A stretch of DNA of 64,000 nucleotides from Pseudomonas mandelii. GTDB lineage: Bacteria > Pseudomonadota > Gammaproteobacteria > Pseudomonadales > Pseudomonadaceae. The notes under the pieces were generated by a model, which saw only the letters and a program-made list of their open reading frames with translations, did no database searches and was not told where the DNA came from. The position numbers were made by a program, and so were the translations under genes. The stretch is taken from contig NZ_JAMYDU010000012.1 of the NCBI RefSeq assembly GCF_024138395.1, positions 62,001 to 126,000 on the forward strand, written 5' to 3'. Positions 1 through 8,681 of this stretch are shown piece after piece; the stretch's first letter is position 1, and each line of letters starts with the position of its first letter.

Positions 1-99
1 AATGAAGGACTAGTCATTTGAAAACCTCCCTGGGGCGGGGGCCCCAAAAATCGGGCGTTCGTTTGACGGCGGCCATCATTCCGATTGGGGCGCCTGCCC

Positions 100-987
100 C
101 TAGACCGCCAGAATGCTGCAAGGCACCTGATACAGAATATGTTCGGTCGTGCTGCCCAGCAGCCGTTCCAGACCACGGTATTGGGTTCTGCCCACCACGA
201 CCACATCCATCTGCTGCTGGTGGGCGAATTCGCTCAGCACCGAGACCGGGTGCCCCATGATGAAATGCCGACAGTCAGAGGGCACACCGAACCGGGCGGC
301 CAATTTGAGAAAAGACTTTTCCAGGTCGCTGCGCAGTTCCCGGGTGAGCTGCGCGAGCGTCAGACTGCCGCCCATATCCGCCAGAAAAGCTGCCGAAATG
401 TCACAGGCGTACAGCAGATGCAATTCGGCATTGCACTGCAACGCCAGGCCCGACGCCTGCAAGATAATCCGGTCATTGAATTCACTGTTCGAAGGCTCAG
501 TGTCTGACACGTCAACCGCGGCCACCACCTTCTGTGGCAGGGCGTGACCTTCGCCGCCCACCAGGTAAACCGGTACCGGACAATGGCGCAACAAACGCCA
601 ATCCAGCGGTGTGAAAAATGCGCGTTTGAGCACCGGCTCATGCTGCACTTGCTTGATCAACAGATCCGGCTGCATTTGCGTGACGAGGTCAAGGATGTCC
701 TGGCGCATGTTGTCGGCCCATGCAACTTCGGCTGTCACCTCGATCCCCCGGCCGTGCATCTTTACCACCTGCTCATCAAGCCAGTCGCGGTGCTCCTGCA
801 GGTAGCTCGCCCGAGCCATTTTGCGGTCGCCCTCTTCGAGCAGCGACAGAATGTCCAACGAGGGAATCAGGCCGGCAATGTGCAAGCTCGCCCCGCTGGC
901 CTTGGCCAGGGCAGCGCCATGATTGATCGCAGGAGAATGACGCAACAGCGGGTTGATGATCAGTAATAACCGTTGATACTGGCTCAT
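100..987 (-). CDS. Tandem universal stress protein (UspA/UspE-like)
   Basis: A 295-residue protein with two Usp-like halves, as in UspE-type tandem proteins. The C-terminal half keeps the nucleotide-binding signature (VVVGRTQYRGLERLLGSTTE region, G-2x-G-9x-G-S/T pattern), whereas the N-terminal half is degenerate at the equivalent place. The ATG at 987 is preceded by a GGAG element at good spacing, so it is preferred over an in-frame start at 1044 that adds 19 unrelated residues. It is the last gene of the seven-gene minus-strand operon and lies 69 bp behind the RND pump gene. Usp proteins are cytoplasmic stress factors; the link to aromatic or solvent stress here is inferred from position only. 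Confidence 0.85.
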   Translation of the reverse strand: MSQYQRLLLIINPLLRHSPAINHGAALAKASGASLHIAGLIPSLDILSLLEEGDRKMARASYLQEHRDWLDEQVVKMHGRGIEVTAEVAWADNMRQDILDLVTQMQPDLLIKQVQHEPVLKRAFFTPLDWRLLRHCPVPVYLVGGEGHALPQKVVAAVDVSDTEPSNSEFNDRIILQASGLALQCNAELHLLYACDISAAFLADMGGSLTLAQLTRELRSDLEKSFLKLAARFGVPSDCRHFIMGHPVSVLSEFAHQQQMDVVVVGRTQYRGLERLLGSTTEHILYQVPCSILAV

Positions 988-1056
988 GATCCGACTCCAG
1001 ACAGGGGCCACTTGAGAAGAATAGTTCACAACGGTGCCGTGCATCTCGTGTCGTAC

Positions 1057-3501
1057 TCATCCCCGATGGCCGTTCGCCTGAAAATCGGCGATCTGCTGCA
1101 CAAGCTGGCTCGTTTCAGGCTTTTTTGCGAAGACCTTCTGCGGCAGCAGCAGCCAGGCCAGTGCCGGCAGCAAGATCAAGGCGCCGAGCATGTTCACCAG
1201 GAACATGAAGGCCAGCAGGATGCCCATGTCGGCCTGGAATTTGATCGGCGAGAAGGCCCAGGTCGATACCGCAACCGCCAGTGTCATGCCGGTCAGCAAT
1301 ACCACTTTGCCGGTGAACAACAGCGCCTGGTAATAGGCTTGGGCCAGAGTGTCACCGGCACGCATTCGCGCCAGGATCACGCTCAACACATAAAGCGCAT
1401 AGTCGATGCCGATACCCACCCCGAGCGCGATCACCGGCAGTGTCGCCACTTTTACTCCCATGCCCAGTCCCACCATCAGCGCCTCGCAAAGAATCGAGGT
1501 GAGCATCAGCGGCAGCATCGCGCAAAGAGTTGCACGCCAGCTGCGGAAGGTCAGCAGGCATAGCAGGCTGACCGCGCCGTAGACCCAGAACAGCATCTCG
1601 TGCATGGATTTTTTCACCACGATGTTGGTCGCGGCTTCGATGCCGGCGCTGCCGGCGGCCAGCATGAATTTGACTTCGGGCACCTGATGCTCGGCGATAA
1701 ATTTCTCGCTGGCCTCCACCACCCGACTCAGGGTATCGGCCTTGTGATCGGCCAGGTAAACGTACAACGACAGCATCGAACAGCCCTGATTGAACAGTTC
1801 CCGCGGGGCCCGAGTCTGCACGGCGCCCAGCGCACCGTCATTGGGGATCAGCTCATACCACTTGAAGTTGCCTTCGTTGTAACCGGCCGTGGCGATCTTG
1901 CTCAGCGCCGCCATTGAAGTGGTCGATTCCACGCCAGGGAATTGCTCCAGTTGCCAGGCCAACGCGTCCACCGCGGACAGGCTGGCGTAGCGCGTGCACT
2001 GATCTTCCGGGGTCTTGATCATGATCACGAAAATATCCGAACTGGCCGCATAGTTTTGGGTCATGAACAGCGCGTCGCGGTTGTAGCGCGAGTCGGCGCG
2101 CAACTCCGGAGCGCCGGGGTCGAGATCACCGATCTTCAGGTTCAGGCTCACGGCAAAACCAAACGCTGCCAGCAGCAGGCCGCCCAGCATCGCACCAATG
2201 GCCCAGCGCCGTTGAGTGAACAAATCGAGCGCGCGCCACAACGGATGCTTGATCTGTGCTTGCAACTCGGAGGTTTCGGAGCTCAGGCTGCGTTGCGCCG
2301 CTGCCGGGCTGACACCGATATAACTGAGCAGGATCGGCAGCAGAATCAGGTTGGTGAAAATCAACACCGCCACGCCGAGGCTGGCGGTGATCGCCAGGTC
2401 CTGAATCACCCGGATATTGATCAGCAACAAGACGGCGAAGCCCACCGCATCGCAGAGCAAAGCGGTCATGCCCGCGGCGAACAGTCGGCGAAAGGTATAA
2501 CGCGCGGCCACCACCCGATGGGTGCCACGACCGACGTCCTGCATGATGCCGTTCATCTTCTGCGCGCCATGGCTCATGCCGATGGCGAACACCAGAAACG
2601 GCACCAGCGCCGAGTACGGGTCCAGCTCAAACCCAAGTATCGCGAGCAGGCCCATCTGCCAGAGCACGGCCACCAACGAACAAGTCACCACGACCAGGGT
2701 GCTGCGCGCGCAGCGGGTGTAACCGTAAAGCACCACCACGGTCACCAACACCGCCATCACGAAGAACAACAAGACCTGGGTCAGCCCCTCGATCAGATCG
2801 CCGACGATTTTGGTGAAACCGGTGATGTGAATTCGCAGTTCATCGGTCTGGTACTTGTCCCGCAGTGCCTCCAACTGCCGGGAAAACTCACCGTAGTCCA
2901 GGGCTTTGCCAGTCTGCGGACTGACTTCGAGCAACGGCACGAAGATCACGCTGGATTTGAAGTTGCCGGCGACCAATTGACCGACCTCCCCGGAACGCGC
3001 GACGTTGGTCCGCACCTGCTCGATACTGGTCGCCGAACCATCGTAGTCGTCGGGAATCACGGTACCGCCATCGAGCCCCTCTTCGGTCACGGCGGTCCAG
3101 CGCGTGGTCGGGGTCCATAACGACTTCATGTAGGGGCGGTCGACACCCGGCAGCAGATAAAGCTCGTCGTTGAGCCTGGCCAGGGTGTCGAGGTAATCCT
3201 TGGTAAAGATGCTGCCCTGTTTGACCTCCACAGCGATTCGCAACGAGTTGCCCAGACCGCTCAACTCGCTGCGGTTCTCCAGGAAGTTGGCGACGTAGGG
3301 GTGCCCCGTAGGGATGGTCTTCTCATAGCTGGCGTTGATACCGATGCGCGTGGCTTGCCAGCCGAGCACTAGCGTCACCAGCAGACACAGCAGGATCACC
3401 AGCGGTCGATGGTTGAAGATCATTCGTTCGGCGAAATTGCCCGACGCCTGGTCGAAGTCTTCCAGGAGGCCGATCACGGTTTGGGTTTTGTCGTCTTTCA
3501 A
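1057..3501 (-). CDS. RND/MMPL-family transporter
   Basis: An inner-membrane RND superfamily protein of about 814 residues with two repeats of one membrane helix, a large periplasmic loop and a five- to six-helix bundle. The bundles are visible around RIHITGFTKIVGDLIEGL onward and FWVYGAVSLLCLLTFRSW onward. It belongs with MMPL/HAE3-type exporters of lipids or hydrophobic compounds rather than with tripartite drug pumps; no periplasmic adaptor gene is present. I place the start at a TTG at 3501, because it follows a GGAG element directly; the longer reading frame (to 3600) has an atypical N-terminus. It sits with the BNR-repeat, DUF1329 and DUF1302 genes, a combination that recurs in pseudomonads. 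Cargo is unknown; hydrophobic aromatics are an inference from the operon. Confidence 0.85.
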   Translation of the reverse strand: MKDDKTQTVIGLLEDFDQASGNFAERMIFNHRPLVILLCLLVTLVLGWQATRIGINASYEKTIPTGHPYVANFLENRSELSGLGNSLRIAVEVKQGSIFTKDYLDTLARLNDELYLLPGVDRPYMKSLWTPTTRWTAVTEEGLDGGTVIPDDYDGSATSIEQVRTNVARSGEVGQLVAGNFKSSVIFVPLLEVSPQTGKALDYGEFSRQLEALRDKYQTDELRIHITGFTKIVGDLIEGLTQVLLFFVMAVLVTVVVLYGYTRCARSTLVVVTCSLVAVLWQMGLLAILGFELDPYSALVPFLVFAIGMSHGAQKMNGIMQDVGRGTHRVVAARYTFRRLFAAGMTALLCDAVGFAVLLLINIRVIQDLAITASLGVAVLIFTNLILLPILLSYIGVSPAAAQRSLSSETSELQAQIKHPLWRALDLFTQRRWAIGAMLGGLLLAAFGFAVSLNLKIGDLDPGAPELRADSRYNRDALFMTQNYAASSDIFVIMIKTPEDQCTRYASLSAVDALAWQLEQFPGVESTTSMAALSKIATAGYNEGNFKWYELIPNDGALGAVQTRAPRELFNQGCSMLSLYVYLADHKADTLSRVVEASEKFIAEHQVPEVKFMLAAGSAGIEAATNIVVKKSMHEMLFWVYGAVSLLCLLTFRSWRATLCAMLPLMLTSILCEALMVGLGMGVKVATLPVIALGVGIGIDYALYVLSVILARMRAGDTLAQAYYQALLFTGKVVLLTGMTLAVAVSTWAFSPIKFQADMGILLAFMFLVNMLGALILLPALAWLLLPQKVFAKKPETSQLVQQIADFQANGHRG

Positions 3502-3553
3502 GTCTGACTCCTGTTGCACGGGCCATGGCCCGATAGCGCTACACCGTGAAGTT

Positions 3554-4657
3554 TCAAGGTTTGGCGGAGGCCCGCGGATCCTGGTCAGTGGCCACGCCAC
3601 TCAAACCGACCCTGGCCAGACTGCCATCGGCTGCCTGTTGCACGGCAGCGACCGTGCCGCCGCTGCGGCTCTGGCGCTTGTCGAAGCTGCGACCCTGGTC
3701 ATGGCTGAACAAGAATTCACCGCTCTGGCTGGCCAACAACAGACTGCCGTCACGCAGCTCGATGGCGGTCGCCAGTGTTGATTCGATGCCGGTGTCGAGG
3801 CGTCGCCAACTGCTGCCACGGTCCTCGGACCACCACGCATTGCCGCGCAGGCCATAGGCGACCAAGGCGCCGCTGCGGGTGCCGAGCAGACCGAAGAAGC
3901 TGCCTTCATAAGGTGATTTCAGAGGCTGGAACGAATGCCCGGCATCGGTCGAACGCAACAGCAAACCGCGCTCCCCCACCAGCAGCAGGTCGTTACCCGA
4001 AGCGCGGATGCCATACAGGTTCAGGCCCTGCGGATTGTCCACATGCTGCATCCACGGCCTCCAGCTTCGCCCGCCGTCGTCGGTGCGGTAAATCTGGTTG
4101 TAGGCGCCAACAATGTAGCCATGCAGGCGGTCACTGAAGTACAGGTCGAGAAACGGTTTATCCGGACCGTCGCCCAGCATCTGCCGTGCCTGCGCAAGGT
4201 TGCTGGCGCCATTCGGTTGATCGGCATCGCGCTCCGCAAACTGCACCGCCAGCGCGGCGGCACGCTCACCGTCGAGTTGCTTGTGCCAGGTTTCACCACC
4301 GTCCTCGGTGTGCAACACCACGCCCAGATGACCGACCGCCCAGCCCTGCTCCGCATCGACAAATTGCACCGCGGTCAGGCTGACGCTGACCGGCACACGG
4401 GCCTGGCGCCAAGTCATTCCAGAGTCATCCGAGAGCAGCACGATGCCGCGCTCGCCGACCGCCACCAGACGCTCGCCAGCCCGGGCCAAGCCAAGCAATA
4501 CTGCGCGCTTGGCCTTGGCGGTAGGCAGTGCCGGCTGCTGCAGCACAGCAAACGTCGCGACCTGCGCAGCCATGGAAGTGCTCGCCAACAGACACAACGC
4601 CAGCGCGCAGGCCCTCCATCGCAGACCGAAACTCGCAAAGATTTTTTCAACGTTCAT
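3554..4657 (-). CDS. Ycf48-like BNR-repeat (beta-propeller) periplasmic protein
   Basis: A 367-residue protein with an N-terminal signal peptide (ends near AQ after LALCLLASTSMAAQ). It has at least six Asp-box/BNR motifs of the form S/T-x-D-x-G-x-S/T-W/F, for example DDSGMTWR, TEDGGETWH, TDDGGRSWR, STDAGHSFQ, SEDRGSSWR and SHDQGRSFD. This predicts a Ycf48-like beta-propeller outside the cytoplasm. Ycf48 in phototrophs assists photosystem assembly; in heterotrophs this family often neighbours RND/DUF1329/DUF1302 genes and its role is not established. The ATG at 4657 has a GCGGGA-type ribosome site; an upstream in-frame start (4723) adds a highly charged, improbable leader. It is probably an accessory factor of the adjacent RND pump (inference). 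Confidence 0.8.
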   Translation of the reverse strand: MNVEKIFASFGLRWRACALALCLLASTSMAAQVATFAVLQQPALPTAKAKRAVLLGLARAGERLVAVGERGIVLLSDDSGMTWRQARVPVSVSLTAVQFVDAEQGWAVGHLGVVLHTEDGGETWHKQLDGERAAALAVQFAERDADQPNGASNLAQARQMLGDGPDKPFLDLYFSDRLHGYIVGAYNQIYRTDDGGRSWRPWMQHVDNPQGLNLYGIRASGNDLLLVGERGLLLRSTDAGHSFQPLKSPYEGSFFGLLGTRSGALVAYGLRGNAWWSEDRGSSWRRLDTGIESTLATAIELRDGSLLLASQSGEFLFSHDQGRSFDKRQSRSGGTVAAVQQAADGSLARVGLSGVATDQDPRASAKP

Positions 4658-4726
4658 GTCTTTATCCCGCCTGGAAAATCGCCAGCGACCGCGACGAGCT
4701 TCTCGCTCGTCACGGCGCTCCATGGT

Positions 4727-6088
4727 TCAACGCATGTTTTCGTTGGCCATGGCATCCGGTGTGTAATAGGAAGCCGAAGGTTTTGCGATCGTCTGGTACT
4801 GGACCGCCAGATCGTTGCTCGAAGCGTTGAGGAAGTAAGCGCCAGTATCGAGGTTGTAGCTGCCCCACATGACTTGCGCCGTGAGCGCCGGCAGGTCTGG
4901 CGCCAACAGCGTCAGCGAATACATCTGCCGTCCTAGTTTGCCCTGGGCGTCATACCCGTCGACCATCAGGATCTGCCAGGAGTCCTCGTCGACGTAGTAA
5001 GTCCGATGCGGCACCACATGGCGCTTGCCGGATTTGAGCGTGGCCTCGACCACCCAGACCCGATGCTTCTCCCAGCGCACCAGATCAGGATTGAGAAAGT
5101 TCGGTTTGACCAGATCGTCGCTCTTGGCCAGGCCGGCGCGATTATTGTTGTAGGGGACGATCAGTTCTTTCTTGCCCGCAAGCTTGAGATCGTAGCGATC
5201 GGTAGGCCCGAACAGCATGAACGCTTCGTCAAACAGACCGACGCCAGAGGTGACGAAGTCCGGGGTGTCGTAGGCGATGTTCGGCGCTCGGCGTACCCGG
5301 CGCTGGCCGACCAGATACTGCCAGGCCGCACGGTTGGCCGGGTCCATGTCCCAATGGGTCATCAGGCCTTCGCCGGCCTTGGATGACGGCAGTTCGGTCA
5401 GCAGCTTGCCAACCTGATACTTGCCGGCAAAATTTTCCAGGCTGCCACTTTCGGAGTAGTAGGGAAACTGATAGCTGAACAGGGCCCGGGTCGCCTGGAC
5501 CTTCTTGCCTCCGGCGGTCATCAGCCAGGTATCGAACGGCGAGCTGATGGTCTCGCCGCCCTGCCAGGACAACCGGTAGTTCCACAGTACTTGCGCGCCG
5601 TTCTCCGGGATCGGGAACGGGATGCCGCCATAGGCACTGGTGACTTTCTCGGTTTCCACATCCAGCGTGGCACGGGTGGCATTCTTGCCGGTGTTGTCAT
5701 ACACCCATTGCGGGGCTGCCGCCGAGCGATGGGTCGGGTAAATGTCCAGGCGATAGTCGGGGTATTTCTTCAACAGAACCTTGCTGCCTTCGGCCAGCAC
5801 GCTGGCGTAATGCTCCATGTTCGAGGCCTTGATCGAATACAGCGGTTTCTCAGCGGCGAATGGATCGGGACGTTTATCACCCGGTTTGTAGCCCGGCGCG
5901 ACCTTGGTGTAGCCACCCTCCCAGGCCGGAATGCTGCCATCGGCATTGCCGGCGCGCTCGCCGCCAAGGGGTGTCAGTTCAGACTTCAAACGGGCAGCCT
6001 GTTCCGGCGATACCGCTGCTTGCGCCAGGCTGATGCCGGCCAGGGCCACGGTGAGGACGCAAGTGTTCAGGAAAGTGTTGTTCTGCAT
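4727..6088 (-). CDS. DUF1329 family outer-membrane-associated protein
   Basis: A 453-residue protein with a clear signal peptide (about residues 1-24, ending AQA) and the N-terminal pattern typical of DUF1329 (AARLKSELTPLGGERAGN, then SIPAWEGGYT). DUF1329 proteins have a LolB-like fold related to lipoprotein carriers and are predicted to sit in the periplasm or at the outer membrane. No lipobox cysteine is visible. The gene starts 15 bp behind the DUF1302 gene and is co-transcribed with it; the pair is well known to co-occur. Function in the family is unproven; carrying a hydrophobic substrate between the outer membrane and the RND protein is a structural inference. Confidence 0.85.
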   Translation of the reverse strand: MQNNTFLNTCVLTVALAGISLAQAAVSPEQAARLKSELTPLGGERAGNADGSIPAWEGGYTKVAPGYKPGDKRPDPFAAEKPLYSIKASNMEHYASVLAEGSKVLLKKYPDYRLDIYPTHRSAAAPQWVYDNTGKNATRATLDVETEKVTSAYGGIPFPIPENGAQVLWNYRLSWQGGETISSPFDTWLMTAGGKKVQATRALFSYQFPYYSESGSLENFAGKYQVGKLLTELPSSKAGEGLMTHWDMDPANRAAWQYLVGQRRVRRAPNIAYDTPDFVTSGVGLFDEAFMLFGPTDRYDLKLAGKKELIVPYNNNRAGLAKSDDLVKPNFLNPDLVRWEKHRVWVVEATLKSGKRHVVPHRTYYVDEDSWQILMVDGYDAQGKLGRQMYSLTLLAPDLPALTAQVMWGSYNLDTGAYFLNASSNDLAVQYQTIAKPSASYYTPDAMANENMR

Positions 6089-6103
6089 GGCGAATCCACC
6101 TTA

Positions 6104-7753
6104 TTAAAATGAGGTTTTCACGTAGAGCGAGACGAAGTCGCGGTCGGCCAGCGACTGCCCGTAGCTGAAATTGCCGTCCTCGCGCAGCCCGGCCTTCGGG
6201 GCCCCGAAGAAGTTCACGTAGTTGAGGCCGACATCCCAGCGCTGCAGGTAGGTCGCCTTGAGCCCGACACTCCAGTCGCCGGCATGGGTATTGCCGAAGC
6301 CCGACTTGTTCACGGCCGAAGAACGCCCATCGAGCACCACGCCCATGCCGATCGGCACGGTCAGGTCGATCCCGTCGACAATCTGGAAGTACGCAGGCTC
6401 CACCAACACCCGCAACGCAGTGGCATCGCGGGTGGTGTTGGAATCCAGCGCCGCGGCGTTCTCGGTGACGCTCAGGGTGCGGTTCCAGGCCAGTTCGGCC
6501 AGTGCCGAACCGCCGTCCCAGAAAGCGCCAGGCGATAACAGGTAAATCGCCGACAGGTTGGCGTGAGCGGTTTTGCCCCGGGCAAACAGTGCGTCATCGC
6601 CACCATCGGCCTCCATGCCTGGGGCCACCACTTGCAGGTTGCTCACCAGCGGCGCATTCCAGCGCACGGAGGTTTCGCCGGCAAAGTTGAACGGCCCATA
6701 GGCAGTGGAGAAGCTGACGCCGGCGGTCTTGATATCTTCGGCGTAGACCTGACGATAGGAACTCAGGATCGGCAGCCCGGTGGCCGCTGCTGCCGCACCG
6801 TCGAGGTAGGCGTACAAGCCGATCGGCGCTTTGTCGTGATACTGCGCGGCGTAGAAACCCAGCTCCAGTTCGGTCCCGGTCGGTTTGAAGCGAATCTGCA
6901 TGCCGCCCTGCCCCGAATTTCGCGGTTTCAGATCGCCGCCATTCACCGTGTCATTGCCGAACACTTGGCGCAGGGAACCGCTGCCGTAACCGATGGCATC
7001 GGCATCGCTCAGGTAGCTGCCGGCGCCGGGCAAATTGGAACGCTCCCACTCCAATTGGTAGTAAGCGCCCACCGACAACTGCGGGTTGATCTGCAACTGC
7101 CCGGAGATCTGATTGACCGGGCGCAGGATTTCCTTGAACTGGGTTCCCGGCACGCTGAGCAGCTTGACCACATCGGTCGGGCCTTGGGCATTGGCAATGC
7201 CGTTGCCGCCGTAGAACAGGCTTTCACCGTAAATCAGGCTGTGTCGGCCCAGACGCGCCACGCCCTGGGAGTCTTCACCGAGGTCACCGCGCAGAAACAC
7301 GAAGGCGTCGAGAATTTCAGCGTCGCGACCATGGAGCTCGCGGGTTTCGCTGAGGAAATGCGGTTGCTCGCTGCTGTCGGTGTCCTGGTTGTAGATATCG
7401 TCGTACCAGGCCGCGCCGCTCACACGCAGCCCATAGTTTTGCCGGCTGAGGTCCATTTCGGAAAACAGATCCAGACGGTTGGAGACCAGACCGCGGCTGA
7501 AGTTTTTATCGCCCTGACTCTGGATCGAGGGGTACAGGCCATTGGCGGTCGGTGCGTTGACCAATCGGCTGTCCTGACCGTGCAGACGCCAGGCCTGGCT
7601 GTACTTGATGGTGTTGTCCCAACGCAGTTTCCAGTCCGAATCTCCCAGGTCCATTTGCATGGCCTCGGCCCTTTCGATCATCACGCCTGCGCTGCATAAC
7701 GCCAGAAACAAGGCGCAATGCTTGAAACGAAAGCAACGTTTAACGTTGTCCAT
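6104..7753 (-). CDS. DUF1302 family outer-membrane beta-barrel protein
   Basis: A 549-residue exported protein (signal peptide about residues 1-31, ending RAEA) whose remainder is rich in alternating aromatic/polar strands, ending in a barrel-type C-terminal phenylalanine (SLYVKTSF). This matches the DUF1302 family of large outer-membrane barrels. It follows the CalA-like gene by 102 bp and precedes DUF1329 by 15 bp. DUF1302/DUF1329 pairs are repeatedly found with catabolism of hydrophobic substrates such as alkanes, steroids and aromatics. I infer a pore or export channel working with the DUF1329 and RND proteins; direction of transport cannot be read from sequence. Confidence 0.85.
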   Translation of the reverse strand: MDNVKRCFRFKHCALFLALCSAGVMIERAEAMQMDLGDSDWKLRWDNTIKYSQAWRLHGQDSRLVNAPTANGLYPSIQSQGDKNFSRGLVSNRLDLFSEMDLSRQNYGLRVSGAAWYDDIYNQDTDSSEQPHFLSETRELHGRDAEILDAFVFLRGDLGEDSQGVARLGRHSLIYGESLFYGGNGIANAQGPTDVVKLLSVPGTQFKEILRPVNQISGQLQINPQLSVGAYYQLEWERSNLPGAGSYLSDADAIGYGSGSLRQVFGNDTVNGGDLKPRNSGQGGMQIRFKPTGTELELGFYAAQYHDKAPIGLYAYLDGAAAAATGLPILSSYRQVYAEDIKTAGVSFSTAYGPFNFAGETSVRWNAPLVSNLQVVAPGMEADGGDDALFARGKTAHANLSAIYLLSPGAFWDGGSALAELAWNRTLSVTENAAALDSNTTRDATALRVLVEPAYFQIVDGIDLTVPIGMGVVLDGRSSAVNKSGFGNTHAGDWSVGLKATYLQRWDVGLNYVNFFGAPKAGLREDGNFSYGQSLADRDFVSLYVKTSF

Positions 7754-7855
7754 GGACGCTCCTCATTATTTTTATTTTTGGTATGGCTTTGCACGCATGG
7801 CACCAGCCAACACACTCAGGTAGCGACTTGCGCCGCTGTCTATGGGTGTGCGTTT

Positions 7856-8623
7856 TCAGATGTAGGTGGAGGCCAATCCGCCATCGACTGGCAGGTTGAC
7901 GCCGTTGATCCAGCGCGACTCGTCGGCACACAGGAAAGCGATCACCGCCGCCACCTCATCGGCATAACCGGGACGTTTCATGCGATGGGCATCGGCCTGG
8001 GTTCGTGCTTCACCGAGCATGCTCACGAAGTCGCCGAGGATGGGGGTGAAGACCGGGCCCGGCGCCACGCTGTTCATGCGCACTGAATGTTCGAGAAACC
8101 AGGGCTGGGCCTGCAGGTAATTCCAGACGATCAAGGCTTCCTTGAAATACTGGTAGCAGGTCGCGTCCGGTACCGGGTGCTCGGCCAGCCAGGCTTGCGC
8201 GGCGGCGAAACCTTCAATGCGTGCCAGCGCCTTGTGCTGTTCCAGACGTAACGGCCACTCGGCACCGAGGATCGAGGCGATATTGACGATGCTGCCGCCC
8301 GCGGTGATTCGCGGCAGCAATGCCTGGCTCAGGTGACGCAGCCCAAGGTAGTTGACCTGCGCCAGCAATTGCGGGTTTGCAGTGCCCGGCACCCCGGCGA
8401 TATTGCACAGGCTGTCGATCTGTGCCGGTAACTGCGGCAGCAGCCGATCGATGTTCTCGGCACTGCTCAGATCGCCCTGAACAAAACCGTCCAGGGTCAT
8501 GTGCGGCGCCTTCAGATCGACGCCAATCACGTGGGCGCCGTGGGCGCGCAGCAGGCTTGCAGTAGCGGCGCCGATACCCGAGGAGACCCCGGTCACCAGC
8601 ACAATCTTGTTGTCGAGTTTCAT
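7856..8623 (-). CDS. calA: Coniferyl-alcohol dehydrogenase-like SDR
   Basis: A 255-residue short-chain dehydrogenase with cofactor motif TGVSSGIG (residues 11-18), NIAGVPG (74-80), catalytic Ser117, Tyr157 and Lys161 (YQYFK). Length and many signature stretches (CNIAGVPGTA, GAEWP, CYQYFKEALIVW, QADAHR.KRP, ESRWINGxNxPVDGGLAST) match, from memory, CalA of Pseudomonas sp. HR199, which oxidises coniferyl alcohol to coniferyl aldehyde with NAD+; related 3-alpha-hydroxysteroid dehydrogenases are the main alternative. It lies 58 bp downstream of the aldehyde dehydrogenase gene, giving an alcohol to aldehyde to acid pair. The exact aromatic alcohol is not fixed by sequence. Confidence 0.75.
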   Translation of the reverse strand: MKLDNKIVLVTGVSSGIGAATASLLRAHGAHVIGVDLKAPHMTLDGFVQGDLSSAENIDRLLPQLPAQIDSLCNIAGVPGTANPQLLAQVNYLGLRHLSQALLPRITAGGSIVNIASILGAEWPLRLEQHKALARIEGFAAAQAWLAEHPVPDATCYQYFKEALIVWNYLQAQPWFLEHSVRMNSVAPGPVFTPILGDFVSMLGEARTQADAHRMKRPGYADEVAAVIAFLCADESRWINGVNLPVDGGLASTYI

Positions 8624-8681
8624 GTTGAGTCCTCTTATTATTTTTGTGTACTCGCCGACCTCGTCGGCCTGGTCCTGTCCG

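Noticed and set aside
1..99. GC-rich hairpins after the universal stress gene
   Set aside because: No T run follows on the minus strand, so no terminator can be claimed; the stretch shows nothing else.
1942..3120. Long open frame (392 codons) opposite the RND gene
   Set aside because: Composition is His/Gln/Arg-rich as expected for a shadow frame of a GC-rich gene; the RND frame has clear family features.
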